Positions 1 through 7,414 of a DNA stretch of 22,525 bases are shown here, in pieces; the stretch's first letter is position 1; every line of letters starts with the position of its first letter. The position numbers and the translations under genes were made by a program. Source of the DNA: Bog-473 sp964457065 (GTDB lineage: Bacteria > Actinomycetota > Acidimicrobiia > Acidimicrobiales > RAAP-2); NCBI GenBank assembly GCA_964457065.1, contig CAYWDQ010000044.1, positions 1-22,525 of the forward strand, read 5' to 3'. The notes under the pieces were generated by a model that saw only the letters and a list, made by a program, of their open reading frames with translations, made no database searches and was not told the DNA's origin.

Positions 1-1610
1 TCCACTTCCGCGACACCATGCGCGGCGGCAAGATGCTCAACAACTGGCGCATGGCACAGATCCACGCCATGGAGGCCCCCGACCGGGTCTACGAGCTGGA
101 GCGATGGGGCGCGCTGTTCGACCGCACCACGGACGGCCGCATCACCCAGCGCGACTTCGGCGGCCACCGCTACGCCCGCCTGGCCCACGTCGGCGACCGG
201 ACGGGGCTGGAGCTGATCCGCACCCTGCAGCAGAAGGTCGTCTCCATGGGCACCGACGTCTTCATGGAGTGCAAGATCCTGCGCCTCCTGCCCGATGCCG
301 AGGGCCGCATCTCGGGCGCCGTGGGGTACATGCGCCCGACCGGCGAGATGGTGCTCTTCACCGCCAAGGCCTTCGTCCTCGCCACCGGCTCGATCGGCAA
401 GTCGTGGAAGTACACCTCCAACTCGTGGGAGTCCGTCGGCGACGGGCACGCCATGGCCATCTGGGCGGGCGCTGACGTGATCGACATGGAGTGCGTGCAA
501 TTCCACCCCACCGGCATGGTGTGGCCGCTGTCGGTGCGCGGCATCCTCGTCACCGAGGGCGTGCGCGGCGACGGCGGCGTGCTGCGCAACTCCGAGGGCA
601 CCCGCTTCATGTTCAACTACGTGGCCGACATGTTCCGGGCCGAGACGGCGGAGACCGAGGAAGAGGCCGACGCCTGGTACGAGGACCACAACAACAACCG
701 GCGCACGCCGGATCTCCTGCCGCGCGACGAGGTGGCCCGGGCCATCAACGCCGAGGTGAAGGCCGGCCGCGGCAGCCCCCACGGTGGCGTCTACCTCGAC
801 ATCGCCTCGCGGCGCACGCCCGAGTACATCCGGCGCCGGCTGCCCTCGATGTACCACCAGTTCATGGAGCTGGCGGGCGTCGACATCACCGCGGGGCCCA
901 TGGAGGTCGGCCCGACCTGCCACTACATGATGGGCGGGGTCCGGGTCGACGCCGAGACGCAGGCGGCCACCGTGCCCGGCCTGTTCGCCATCGGCGAGGT
1001 GTCGGGCGGCATGCACGGCGCCAACCGCCTCGGTGGCAACTCGCTCTCGGACCTCATCGTCTTCGGGCGCCGGGCCGGGATCGGTGCGGCCGACTTCGCC
1101 GAGAGCCGCGCCGGCGCACCCAGCGTCGACGCGGCGGAGGTCACCTCGGTGATCGACGACGCCGTCGCCCCGTTCGGGCGCGAAGACGGGTACAACCCCT
1201 ACGACGTCCAGACCGAGCTGCAGGAGACCATGCAGTCGCTGGTCGGCATCATCCGCACCGGGCCCGAGCTCGCCGACGCGCTGGCCAAGCTCGAGGACCT
1301 CAAGCAGAAGACGGCCAAGGTGCAGGTGAAGGGGGGCCGGGCCTACAACCCGGGGTGGAACCTGGCCACGGACCTGCCGTCCATGATCACGACCTCGATC
1401 GCCGTGGCCCAGGGGGCGCTCAACCGCAAGGAGTCCCGGGGCGGGCACACGAGGGAGGACTACCCGGGACCCGACCCCGAGTTGGGCAAGGTCAACTTCG
1501 TGCAGCACCAGACGGGCGAGCACGGGTACCTGGCCCCGATCGCCATCGCACCCGAGCCGCTGCCGGTCATGCCGCCCGAGCTGCGCGCACTCTTCGAGGA
1601 GGCAACGTGA
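1..1610 (+). CDS. sdhA: Succinate dehydrogenase/fumarate reductase flavoprotein subunit, 5'-truncated by window edge
   Basis: FAD-containing catalytic subunit that oxidises succinate to fumarate on the cytoplasmic face of the membrane. The first complete codon is at base 3, so the N-terminal dinucleotide-binding glycine motif and the FAD-linking histidine lie upstream of the window. About 535 residues are visible. Conserved family blocks include VQFHPTG (near base 500), the RGILVTEGVRGDGG block (near 540-580), HYMMGG in the substrate region (near 920), and HGANRLGGNSLSDLIVFGRRAG split around 1014-1075, which contacts FAD. The C-terminal RGGHTREDYP block near 1440 is also typical. The stop overlaps the GTG start of sdhB by 3 bases, so the two are translationally coupled. 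The sequence resembles the mycobacterial Sdh1 type. In that arrangement a membrane-anchor gene would be expected just upstream, outside this window. Confidence 0.95.
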   Translation, partial: HFRDTMRGGKMLNNWRMAQIHAMEAPDRVYELERWGALFDRTTDGRITQRDFGGHRYARLAHVGDRTGLELIRTLQQKVVSMGTDVFMECKILRLLPDAEGRISGAVGYMRPTGEMVLFTAKAFVLATGSIGKSWKYTSNSWESVGDGHAMAIWAGADVIDMECVQFHPTGMVWPLSVRGILVTEGVRGDGGVLRNSEGTRFMFNYVADMFRAETAETEEEADAWYEDHNNNRRTPDLLPRDEVARAINAEVKAGRGSPHGGVYLDIASRRTPEYIRRRLPSMYHQFMELAGVDITAGPMEVGPTCHYMMGGVRVDAETQAATVPGLFAIGEVSGGMHGANRLGGNSLSDLIVFGRRAGIGAADFAESRAGAPSVDAAEVTSVIDDAVAPFGREDGYNPYDVQTELQETMQSLVGIIRTGPELADALAKLEDLKQKTAKVQVKGGRAYNPGWNLATDLPSMITTSIAVAQGALNRKESRGGHTREDYPGPDPELGKVNFVQHQTGEHGYLAPIAIAPEPLPVMPPELRALFEEAT

Positions 1611-2434
1611 GCATCACCGACGCGAACGCCGACACCAGCCCGGCCGACACGGCCACCACCGCGGCCGACACGGTCACCATGCGGGTCTGGCGGGGCGACG
1701 AGAACGGCGGCGAGTTCGAGGACTACGTCATGCCGGCCGTCGAGGGCGAGGTGGTGCTCGACGTGATCCACCGGATTCAGGCCGACCCCGCGCCCGACCT
1801 GGCCTGCCGCTGGAATTGCAAGGCGGGCAAGTGCGGTTCGTGCTCCGCCGAGATCAACGGGCTCCCCCGGCTCATGTGCATGACCCGCATGGACACGCTG
1901 CCCGAGGGTGCGCCGGTCACGGTGGCGCCCATGAAGACGTTCCCCATCATCCGCGACCTGGTGACCGACGTCTCGTTCAACTACGAGGTGGCCAAGACGA
2001 TCCCGGCGTTCAAGCCGGGACCCGAGCCCGAGGGCGGCTACCGGATGCTGCAGGTCGACGTGGAACGGGGCCAGGAGTTCCGCAAGTGCATCGAGTGCTT
2101 CATGTGCCAGGACGTCTGCCACGTCATCCGGGACCACGAGGACAACAAGCCCAAGTACGCCGGGCCGCGCTTCTTCATCCGCTTCGCCGAGCTCGAGATG
2201 CACCCGCTCGACGTCAACGACCGCCGGGAGCTGGCCCACGACAAGGGCCTCGGCATGTGCAACATCACCAAGTGCTGCACCGAGGTCTGCCCCGAGCACA
2301 TCAAGATCACCGACAACGGCATCATCCCGATGAAGGAGCGCGTCGTCGACGCCCGCTACGACCCGGTGGCCTGGCTCGGGCGCAAGATCAGCGGACGCTC
2401 GAAGAAGACGGCCGAAGAGGCCTCGGGCGGCTGA
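1607..2434 (+). CDS. sdhB: Succinate dehydrogenase/fumarate reductase iron-sulfur subunit
   Basis: Electron-transfer subunit of succinate dehydrogenase, carrying electrons from the flavoprotein to the quinone site. It has 275 residues and starts at GTG 1607, with AGGAGG at 1597-1602. The plant-type [2Fe-2S] cysteines are in CRWNCKAGKCGSCS (bases ~1807-1848) with a later LMC. The bacterial ferredoxin clusters are in CIECFMCQDVC (~2088-2120) and CNITKCCTEVCPEH (~2260-2300). The CCTEVCP pattern and the MRVWRG start of the domain closely match the mycobacterial Sdh1 iron-sulfur protein as I remember it. About 25 Thr/Ala/Asp-rich residues precede the domain and look unconserved, so a start near ATG 1679 cannot be excluded, though the strong ribosome binding site favours 1607. 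No anchor gene follows downstream. Confidence 0.95.
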   Translation: MSITDANADTSPADTATTAADTVTMRVWRGDENGGEFEDYVMPAVEGEVVLDVIHRIQADPAPDLACRWNCKAGKCGSCSAEINGLPRLMCMTRMDTLPEGAPVTVAPMKTFPIIRDLVTDVSFNYEVAKTIPAFKPGPEPEGGYRMLQVDVERGQEFRKCIECFMCQDVCHVIRDHEDNKPKYAGPRFFIRFAELEMHPLDVNDRRELAHDKGLGMCNITKCCTEVCPEHIKITDNGIIPMKERVVDARYDPVAWLGRKISGRSKKTAEEASGG

Positions 2435-2457
2435 GCCCGCGGCGCCGGCTGAGCCGG
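2424..2457 (+). terminator. Possible hairpin terminator after sdhB
   Basis: Two short perfect stems overlap the sdhB stop: CGGGC/GCCCG (2424-2428 with 2435-2439) and CCGGC/GCCGG (2445-2449 with 2453-2457). No T-run follows. GC-rich actinobacteria often lack one, so this is only a weak terminator candidate. Confidence 0.3.
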
Positions 2458-2532
2458 TCCGTGAGGACGCTCCGCCCGGTCACCCCGGCCCCCCCGGGGG
2501 GCAACGCCCGTGCACCGACGCCCGCGCCTCAC

Positions 2533-2574
2533 TAAGGTGCCCCCTGCGGAGTCAACCGCTGTCCCCCCAGGAGG
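2533..2574 (+). promoter_or_regulatory. -10-like element and ribosome binding site of the secreted repeat protein
   Basis: TAAGGT at 2533-2538 can serve as a -10 box; no convincing -35 box is seen. AGGAGG at 2569-2574 lies 9 bases before GTG 2584 and fixes that start. The ATG at 2577 is in another frame. Confidence 0.45.
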
Positions 2575-2583
2575 TATGTACTC

Positions 2584-4584
2584 GTGCGATCCCTTCGGTT
2601 CCAGATGCCCCGAACCTCACGTCCTGTCCAGCGCCTCGGGAGGGGCATGGTCGCCCTCGCGCTGGCCGCAGGAAGCGCAGGGCTCACGGCCCTGCTCGTC
2701 GCCGGACAACCGGCGGCGGCGGCGGCTCCGACGCCGACGCTGATCGAGTCCAACTACACCGCCAACAACCTGTTGACGTTCCCGTTGAGTGCGACGGGCA
2801 ACGTGGCCCCCTCGACCACCATCTCGAACAACGCCGGAAGCTTGACCGAGACGACCGGGTCCGTGCTCAACGCGGCGGGCGACCTCTGGGTGACCTCCTT
2901 CACGGCCATCGAGGAATTCACCCCCAGCCAGCTCGCGTCCTCGGGCGACCCGACGCCCGCCATCGTGATCCAGAACGCGGGCTTCGCGAGCGCCCTCGCC
3001 TTCGACTCGGCCGGCGACCTGTGGGCCACCTTGTTCAGGGGCGGCGTCGTCGAGTACACGCCCAGCCAGCTCACGGCCTCGGGGAGCCCGGTGCCGGCGG
3101 TGACCCTCGGGGGAGCCGACCTGACCGAGCCCTGGGGGCTCACCTTCGACAGTTCGGGCAACCTCTGGGTGGGTGGGTACTCCCAGGCGGTGCTGGTCGA
3201 GTACGCGAAGAGCCAGCTGGCCACGTCGGGCAGCCCGACACCCGCGGTCACGATCAGCGGGCTCGGAGACGATGCGGTCACCCCGGCCTTCGACGCCAGC
3301 GGCAACCTGTGGGTCTCGACCTACAATTCGCAATCGGTCGTCGAGCTGACCCCGAGCCAGCTGGCCACCTCGGGGCACCCGACGCCCGCGGTCACGATCA
3401 CCAGTCCGTCCTTCACCGGGCCCGACGGCCTAGCCTTCGACACGGCGGGCAACCTGTGGGCCACGGACTTCACGAACCCCTCGGTGTACGAGTTCACGAA
3501 GAGCCAGCTGGCCTCGTCGGGCAGCCCGGTCCCGGCGAACACCATCACCGGGGCGAACACCACTCTCGACGGGGGAACGGGGCTGACCATCGACCAGGCG
3601 CCGGTGGTGACCTCCCTCACACCGGCGAGCGGCATCGCGGGGGCGACCATCACGATCAACGGCGCCGGGTTCCTCTCGGGCTCGAGCGTCAACTTCGGCT
3701 CGGTCCCGGCCGCGTCCGTGACGTACGTCAGCCCCTATGAGCTCGAGGCGACGGTGCCCAACGGCATCGGCACGGTCGACGTGACGGTGACGACATCGGG
3801 CGGCACCAGCGCCACGTCGCCGGCCGACCAGTTCACCTACGCCGTCACCGGCTACGTGGAGGTGGCCTCCGACGGGGGCGTCTTCAACTACGGCACGCCC
3901 TTCTACGGCTCCCAGGGGGGCAAGCCGCTCAACGCGCCGATCGTCGGCATCGCGGGCGACAGCGCCACGGGCGGCTACTGGGAGGTGGCCTCCGACGGTG
4001 GCGTCTTCGGCTTCAACGCGCCCTTCAAGGGGTCCATGGGCGGCCAGCACCTCAACGCGCCCATCGTCGGCATCGCGGCCACGGCCGACGGTGGCGGCTA
4101 CTGGCTGGTCGCCAAGGACGGTGGCGTCTTCTCCTACGGCGACGCCAAGTTCTACGGCAGCCGTGGTGGCCAGGCCCTCAACGCCCCGGTGGTGGGCATC
4201 GCGGCCGACAACGCCACGGGCGGGTACTGGGAGGTGGCCTCCGACGGGGGCATCTTCAACTACAACGCCCCCTTCGACGGCAGCCGGGGCGGCCAGCCGC
4301 TCAACGCCCCCGTCGTCGGGTTGGCGGCCACCGCCAACGGCGGTGGCTACTGGCTGGTCGCCACGGACGGCGGGATCTTCAACTACGGCACCGCCGGCTT
4401 CTTGGGCTCGCGCGGCGGCCAGCCGCTGAACAAGCCCGTGGTCGGCATCGCGGCCGACACGGCGACCGGGGGCTACTGGGAGGTGGCCTCCGACGGGGGC
4501 ATCTTCAACTACGGCGCCCCCTTCCTCGGCTCGCGGGGCGGCCAGCCGCTGAACGAGCCGATCGTCGGGGTGGGGGCCGGCTGA
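2584..4584 (+). CDS. Secreted protein: propeller-like repeats, IPT/TIG-like domain, six C-terminal glycine-rich repeats
   Basis: A 666-residue exported protein of unknown function. Residues 1-48 form a signal peptide: a basic start, a hydrophobic stretch ending in LLVAG, then an Ala-rich AxA cleavage region. Residues ~60-338 hold five units with the pattern G(D/N)LWV...VE(Y/F)TPSQLA(S/T)SGSPTPAVTI, starting at residues 99, 144, 192, 240 and 289. This resembles NHL or Vgb-type beta-propeller blades. Residues ~340-420 look like an IPT/TIG immunoglobulin-like domain (SLTPASGIAGATITINGAGF). Residues 424-666 are six repeats of YWEVASDGGIFNYGAPF type. No sortase motif or C-terminal membrane anchor is visible, so it is probably released or loosely bound outside the cell. 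Adhesion or sugar binding is only a guess. The gene is monocistronic, with a hairpin overlapping its stop. Confidence 0.9.
   Translation: MRSLRFQMPRTSRPVQRLGRGMVALALAAGSAGLTALLVAGQPAAAAAPTPTLIESNYTANNLLTFPLSATGNVAPSTTISNNAGSLTETTGSVLNAAGDLWVTSFTAIEEFTPSQLASSGDPTPAIVIQNAGFASALAFDSAGDLWATLFRGGVVEYTPSQLTASGSPVPAVTLGGADLTEPWGLTFDSSGNLWVGGYSQAVLVEYAKSQLATSGSPTPAVTISGLGDDAVTPAFDASGNLWVSTYNSQSVVELTPSQLATSGHPTPAVTITSPSFTGPDGLAFDTAGNLWATDFTNPSVYEFTKSQLASSGSPVPANTITGANTTLDGGTGLTIDQAPVVTSLTPASGIAGATITINGAGFLSGSSVNFGSVPAASVTYVSPYELEATVPNGIGTVDVTVTTSGGTSATSPADQFTYAVTGYVEVASDGGVFNYGTPFYGSQGGKPLNAPIVGIAGDSATGGYWEVASDGGVFGFNAPFKGSMGGQHLNAPIVGIAATADGGGYWLVAKDGGVFSYGDAKFYGSRGGQALNAPVVGIAADNATGGYWEVASDGGIFNYNAPFDGSRGGQPLNAPVVGLAATANGGGYWLVATDGGIFNYGTAGFLGSRGGQPLNKPVVGIAADTATGGYWEVASDGGIFNYGAPFLGSRGGQPLNEPIVGVGAG
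2878..3582 (+). repeat. Five propeller-like units in the secreted protein
   Basis: Units begin with the codons for GDLW or GNLW at 2878, 3013, 3157, 3301 and 3448, giving spacings of 45, 48, 48 and 49 residues. Each carries a PSQLA/KSQLA-(T/S)SG-P-PA core. Five visible units is fewer than usual for a closed propeller, so a sixth, more diverged blade may be present at the start. Confidence 0.75.
3853..4581 (+). repeat. Six tandem ~41-residue glycine-rich repeats
   Basis: Units lie at 3853-3975, 3976-4098, 4099-4224, 4225-4347, 4348-4473 and 4474-4581, encoding 41, 41, 42, 41, 42 and 36 residues. The core is YW(E/L)VA-DGG(I/V)FNYG-(A)PF-GSRGGQPLNAP(V/I)VGIA. Linkers alternate between a D-ATGG ending (units 1, 3, 5) and a TA-GGG ending (units 2, 4). 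Nucleotide similarity between units is high, so recent duplication or recombination is likely. Confidence 0.9.
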
Positions 4585-4599
4585 GCGGGCGCGCTCAGC
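4580..4599 (+). terminator. Hairpin terminator overlapping the stop of the secreted repeat protein
   Basis: A perfect 7-bp stem, GCTGAGC (4580-4586) with GCTCAGC (4593-4599), encloses a 6-base loop. The TGA stop sits inside the stem. There is no T-run. Confidence 0.5.
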
Positions 4600-4634
4600 T
4601 CCCCTCGCCACCTGCTGTCCAGCCCGCCACCTGC

Positions 4635-4647
4635 CAGACTCGGGCCC
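4635..4647 (+). promoter_or_regulatory. Leaderless-type -10 element of the SCP2-like gene
   Basis: CAGACT at 4635-4640 is followed by exactly 7 bases and then GTG 4648. No ribosome binding site is seen, so a leaderless transcript is likely. A 10-bp direct repeat (CGCCACCTGC at 4606-4615 and 4625-4634) lies just upstream and may be a regulator site. Confidence 0.4.
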
Positions 4648-5106
4648 GTGGCCCGCTACCTCTCGCCCGAATGGGTGCAGTCCTTCGACGCCGCGCTGCA
4701 CGCGCTGGACCTGTCCGACGCCGTGGCCGCCGCCGGGGCGGGCTCGCTGGCCGCGGCCGACGGCGAGTTCAGCGTGGTCCAGGTGGTGACCGGCGTCCCT
4801 GAGGACGTCGTCGACGCCGAGGGGGACGTCCACCTCGTGCTCAGCGTGGCCGGGGGCCGGGCCCGCCTGGCGCTGGACCCCACCGGAGCCGTGGGCGGCA
4901 CGGCGACCATCGTGCTGGCGTACCCCGACGCCCTCGCCATGGCGCGCGGCAAGCTCGACCCGGCCGACGCCCTGGCCGCCGGGCGGGTGCGCGTCCGGGG
5001 TGACCTGGCGGCCCTCGTGGCCGGACAGGACGTGCTGGCCGAGGCGGCGGCCCGGCTCGGGACGGACCTGGGCGAGCTGACGGACCCGCCGGCCCCAGCG
5101 CCGTGA
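4648..5106 (+). CDS. SCP2 sterol-binding-like domain protein
   Basis: A 152-residue soluble protein resembling the SCP2 (sterol carrier protein 2-like) fold, a small hydrophobic pocket that binds lipids or acyl-CoA. Visible family features are the strand-rich centre (EGDVHLVLSVAGGRARLALDP region split over residues ~57-78), a phase with YPDALAMARGKLDPADALAAGRVRVRGDL (residues ~92-120), and the closing helix. The pattern 'G-L-A--AL--G-V-V-GD' is characteristic of SCP2 proteins. GTG 4648 is chosen because it directly follows the leaderless-type -10 box. Its stop overlaps the start of the downstream short-chain dehydrogenase by 4 bases, so the pair is probably co-translated and may act on the same lipid-like or steroid-like substrate. 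The substrate is unknown. Confidence 0.8.
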   Translation: MARYLSPEWVQSFDAALHALDLSDAVAAAGAGSLAAADGEFSVVQVVTGVPEDVVDAEGDVHLVLSVAGGRARLALDPTGAVGGTATIVLAYPDALAMARGKLDPADALAAGRVRVRGDLAALVAGQDVLAEAAARLGTDLGELTDPPAPAP

Positions 5107-5939
5107 GCGGCACACGCCGCATGGCCCCGGTGCGCTTCTCCGCCTCGGCCCGTCCTCCCGACTTCGGCGGGCGCTACCAGGACCGGGTGGCCGTGGTCAC
5201 GGGCGCCTCGGCGGGGCTCGGCGCCCAACTGTCGCGCGACCTCGCCCGCGCCGGCGCCACGGTCGTCGGCCTGGCGCGCAACGTCGAGCGGCTCGAGAAG
5301 CTCGAGACCGACCTGCGCACCTTCGCCCCGGCGTCGGGGACGATCCCCTGCGACGTGGCCGACACCGCCGCGCTGCGGCGTGCGCTCGACCGGGTGGCGG
5401 CGGCGCAGGGACCCATCGACCTGCTGGTCAACAACGCGGCCCAGGATCCCGGGGTCCGCCTGGCCGACATCGGCGAGGGGGACTTCCGCCACACCTTCGA
5501 CGTGAACTTCTTCGCCCCGGTGGCCGCCACGCTCGCGGTCGTGCCCGGCATGGTGGAACGCGGGCGCGGCACGGTCGTCAACATCTCCTCCGACGGCGGG
5601 CGCCTGCCCTCGCCCGGACCCGGCGCCTACCCGTCGTCGAAGGCGGCCCTCTCGGCCTTCAGCGAGTCGACTTCGTTCCGGCTGGGCCCCAAGGGCGTCA
5701 GCATCCACGTCGTGTACCCGGCCTTCATGGCGACCGAACTGGGCCTGAGCGCGCTCGACCGGGGCCTGCGCCGCCCACCCCGGTTGACGACCCGCAGCGT
5801 GGAGACGGTGTCGCGCCGGATACTGGCCCGGGCCGGAGGGCCGTCGCTGGAGATCAGCGTGTCGGGGCTGATCGATGCCGCCATGGTGTTCCGCCACCTG
5901 ACGCCCCGGACCTACCACCGCTTCCGTCGCAATTGGTAG
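5103..5939 (+). CDS. Short-chain dehydrogenase/reductase (SDR)
   Basis: A classical NAD(P)-dependent oxidoreductase of 278 residues. The cofactor motif TGASAGLG is at residues 33-40, NNAA is near 110-113, and the catalytic set is Ser ~163 (NISSDGG), Tyr 176 and Lys 180 (YPSSK). An Arg-rich loop after the second strand (LARNVERLEKLE) suggests NADP(H) preference, which is inferred. The GTG start overlaps the SCP2-like gene by 4 bases; ATG 5121 is an alternative. About 20 extra N-terminal residues precede the Rossmann fold. The C-terminal ~60 residues (after ATELGLSALDRG) are basic and end with YHRFRRNW, as in SDRs acting on fatty or steroid-like molecules with a membrane-associated tail. The exact substrate cannot be told from sequence. 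Confidence 0.9.
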   Translation: MSGTRRMAPVRFSASARPPDFGGRYQDRVAVVTGASAGLGAQLSRDLARAGATVVGLARNVERLEKLETDLRTFAPASGTIPCDVADTAALRRALDRVAAAQGPIDLLVNNAAQDPGVRLADIGEGDFRHTFDVNFFAPVAATLAVVPGMVERGRGTVVNISSDGGRLPSPGPGAYPSSKAALSAFSESTSFRLGPKGVSIHVVYPAFMATELGLSALDRGLRRPPRLTTRSVETVSRRILARAGGPSLEISVSGLIDAAMVFRHLTPRTYHRFRRNW

Positions 5940-6033
5940 GACCGCCGGTACGACCCTCGGGCGAACCCCGTGTGACGGAGGTAACGTTTTGGCACCGGCT
6001 CCGCAAAGGTCGGGCCGCAGTAGGAGGAACGAC

Positions 6034-6246
6034 GTGCACCAGCCGATCGACGACCACTTCCTCTCGAAGTACCGGGCCCTGCTGGACGCCGAGGACCTGG
6101 CGTTCGACGAGCTCGAGCACGCGTGCGAAGACGGCGACCGCACGCAGTTCGACAAGGACATGGTCGATTGGCAGAACGCCCTGGAGCACAAGCTCGTCTT
6201 CTTGGCCAATGCGGGAGTCGAGCTGAAGCTGCCCGTTCTGGGCTGA
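6034..6246 (+). CDS. Small acidic protein of unknown function
   Basis: A 70-residue acidic, probably all-helical protein (LSKYRALLDAEDLAFDELEHACEDGD, then a second helix ending EHKLVFLANAGVE). GTG 6034 is chosen because AGGAGG at 6022-6027 lies 6 bases upstream. A longer version from TTG 5989 would add 15 basic residues with no ribosome binding site. No signal peptide, cysteines or membrane segment is present. I do not recognise the family. It stands between the SDR gene and another small gene, with ~95 bases on each side, so it may be separately expressed. Confidence 0.7.
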   Translation: MHQPIDDHFLSKYRALLDAEDLAFDELEHACEDGDRTQFDKDMVDWQNALEHKLVFLANAGVELKLPVLG

Positions 6247-6341
6247 CTCTCGTCCGTACCCGGCCGGGCCGGCCCCGGTCGACGTCGCTGCGTACGACGC
6301 CCGCCTTGGCCATCGCGCCGGCACGCGGGCAGGATGGTGGC

Positions 6342-6626
6342 GTGCCGAAGCAAACCGGGAAGGGTGCGGCTCCGTCCGAGGCGAACGGGTCGCCGTCGCC
6401 GGGGTCCACGCCCGGCAAGGGCCCCGGGTCCGTCGCCCACTCGAGCCGGGTGAACGTCGCGTTCCCGTTCTCACAGATCAAGCTGGCCGAACCCAGCCAG
6501 GAGCTGGCGGATCTGGCCGGCGTCGTGTTCGACCTCGTCGTTGCGATGGCCGAGTGGCTCCCCGACGACGATGGCCTCGACGAGCTCCGGGCGCGGGCGG
6601 AGGCCCTGCGCGAACGCCTGCGCTGA
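6342..6626 (+). CDS. Small protein of unknown function with disordered N-terminus
   Basis: A 94-residue protein. Residues 1-38 are rich in Gly, Ser, Pro and Lys and look disordered. Residues ~43-94 form two probable amphipathic helices (QELADLAGVVFDLVVAMAEWL and DELRARAEALRERLR). GTG 6342 is chosen because CAGGAT at 6331-ish lies 6 bases before it, with TTGGCC about 18 bases further up, a leaderless-type arrangement. Upstream in-frame sequence overlaps the preceding gene in a GC-rich shadow frame. The gene converges with the TetR gene, with only 12 bases between stops. The function is not recognised. Confidence 0.6.
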   Translation: MPKQTGKGAAPSEANGSPSPGSTPGKGPGSVAHSSRVNVAFPFSQIKLAEPSQELADLAGVVFDLVVAMAEWLPDDDGLDELRARAEALRERLR

Positions 6627-6638
6627 CGCCGGAGCCGG

Positions 6639-7343
6639 TCAACGCAGGCCGATCGACTCCGCCTCGCTGCGGATGGTGGCCTCGAAGAACTCGTCCGGAT
6701 CGAGGATCGTGTTGCGCCAGTGCCCGAACACCTCGAGGCTGACGACGCCGACGAGCGTCGTCCACGCCTGGATCGCCCGCACCACCGTCCCGGCCGGCAC
6801 GCCGGGGAGGAGCGCGTCGGCGACGGGCGCCACCGCAGCGCGCAGCTCGCCGGCGATCGCACCGTCGTGCCCGTCGAGGCCGAGCCGGCCCGCCGCCTCG
6901 GCCTCGACGACCGGCCGCACCAGGGCGCCGGCGACCCGCGCGTAGGGCTGCACCGTCTCCTCGGGCGCCTGGTAGCCCGGGACCGGGGTCCCGAAGATGA
7001 GTCCCCACTCGTGCGGGTGCGCCAGGGCCCACGTGCGAATGGCGCGCGGCACGGCCAGCCACCGGGTGGCATCGCCCTCGCCGCCGGCGCGGGCCACCAC
7101 GGCCGCCCGCTCCGCCTCCTCGGCCAGCGACTCGTAGGCGGCGAGGATCAGCGCACTCAGGAGGGCGTCGCGCCCGTCGAAGTAGCGGTAGAGGGCCGAA
7201 GGGGCCATCTCGAGGTCCCGGGCGATGGAGCGCAGGGACAGCGCAGCGGCGCCGTCGCGGGCGACGTGCCGGCGGGACACCGCCAGGATCTCCGCCGTCA
7301 TCTCCTCCCGGACCCGCTCCCGGGCCGTGCGCGGCGCTGACAT
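6639..7343 (-). CDS. TetR/AcrR-family transcriptional regulator
   Basis: A 234-residue one-component repressor-type regulator. The N-terminal helix-turn-helix is visible at residues ~10-58 (MTAEILAVSRRHVARDGAAALSLRSIARDLEMAPSALYRYFDGRDALL, in pieces), with the typical SALYRYF recognition helix. The C-terminal part (residues ~95-225) is of the WHG/TetR_C_33 type, with AWTTLVGVVSLEVFGHW near the end. ATG 7343 is chosen because it begins the standard TetR N-terminus and lies 6 bases from a CAGACT -10-like box; a longer frame upstream crosses the operator. The gene is divergent from the nitroreductase-family gene at 7447, whose promoter contains an inverted repeat. It most likely represses that gene and itself. 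The ligand is unknown. Confidence 0.92.
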   Translation of the reverse strand: MSAPRTARERVREEMTAEILAVSRRHVARDGAAALSLRSIARDLEMAPSALYRYFDGRDALLSALILAAYESLAEEAERAAVVARAGGEGDATRWLAVPRAIRTWALAHPHEWGLIFGTPVPGYQAPEETVQPYARVAGALVRPVVEAEAAGRLGLDGHDGAIAGELRAAVAPVADALLPGVPAGTVVRAIQAWTTLVGVVSLEVFGHWRNTILDPDEFFEATIRSEAESIGLR

Positions 7344-7349
7344 GGTCCC

Positions 7350-7378
7350 AGTCTGGCTGTTCACGGGCGAGAACACAA
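7350..7378 (-). promoter_or_regulatory. Predicted promoter of the TetR gene
   Basis: On the minus strand, TTGTGT (7373-7378) and CAGACT (7350-7355) are separated by 17 bases. The ATG follows 6 bases after the -10 box. One arm of the inverted repeat overlaps the -35 side, consistent with autoregulation. Confidence 0.45.
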
Positions 7379-7404
7379 GTACTTGACACGAACGCTGTTC
7401 TCGC
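7367..7404. promoter_or_regulatory. Candidate TetR operator: 9-bp inverted repeat
   Basis: GCGAGAACA (7367-7375) is a perfect inverted match to TGTTCTCGC (7396-7404), with 20 bases between the arms. The right arm lies between the -35 and -10 boxes of the nitroreductase promoter and the left arm lies in the TetR promoter. Further TGTTC/GAACA half-sites occur at 7358-7362 and 7415-7426. Confidence 0.65.
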
Positions 7405-7411
7405 TTAGGAT
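7383..7411 (+). promoter_or_regulatory. Predicted promoter of the nitroreductase-family gene
   Basis: TTGACA (7383-7388), 17-base spacer, TAGGAT (7406-7411): a near-consensus housekeeping promoter. The start of transcription would fall near 7418, about 30 bases before ATG 7447. Confidence 0.7.
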
Positions 7412-7414
7412 CCA

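Noticed and set aside
491..1606. Long open frame on + within sdhA, running in frame into sdhB
   Set aside because: It is an Arg/Gly-rich shadow of sdhA in another frame; only the part from GTG 1607 (sdhB) has family motifs.
2489..2503. GC-only palindrome GCCCCCCCGGGGGGC before the secreted protein gene
   Set aside because: No loop and no T-run; homopolymer C/G runs like this are expected by chance in such DNA.
3853..4581. CRISPR-like periodic repeat
   Set aside because: The period is ~123-126 bases, it is in frame and protein coding, and there are no short identical repeats with unique spacers.
3430..6440. Long minus-strand open frames opposite the secreted protein, SCP2-like and SDR genes
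   Set aside because: Low-complexity Arg/Ala/Gly-rich antisense translations typical of GC-rich DNA; the plus-strand genes carry clear domains.
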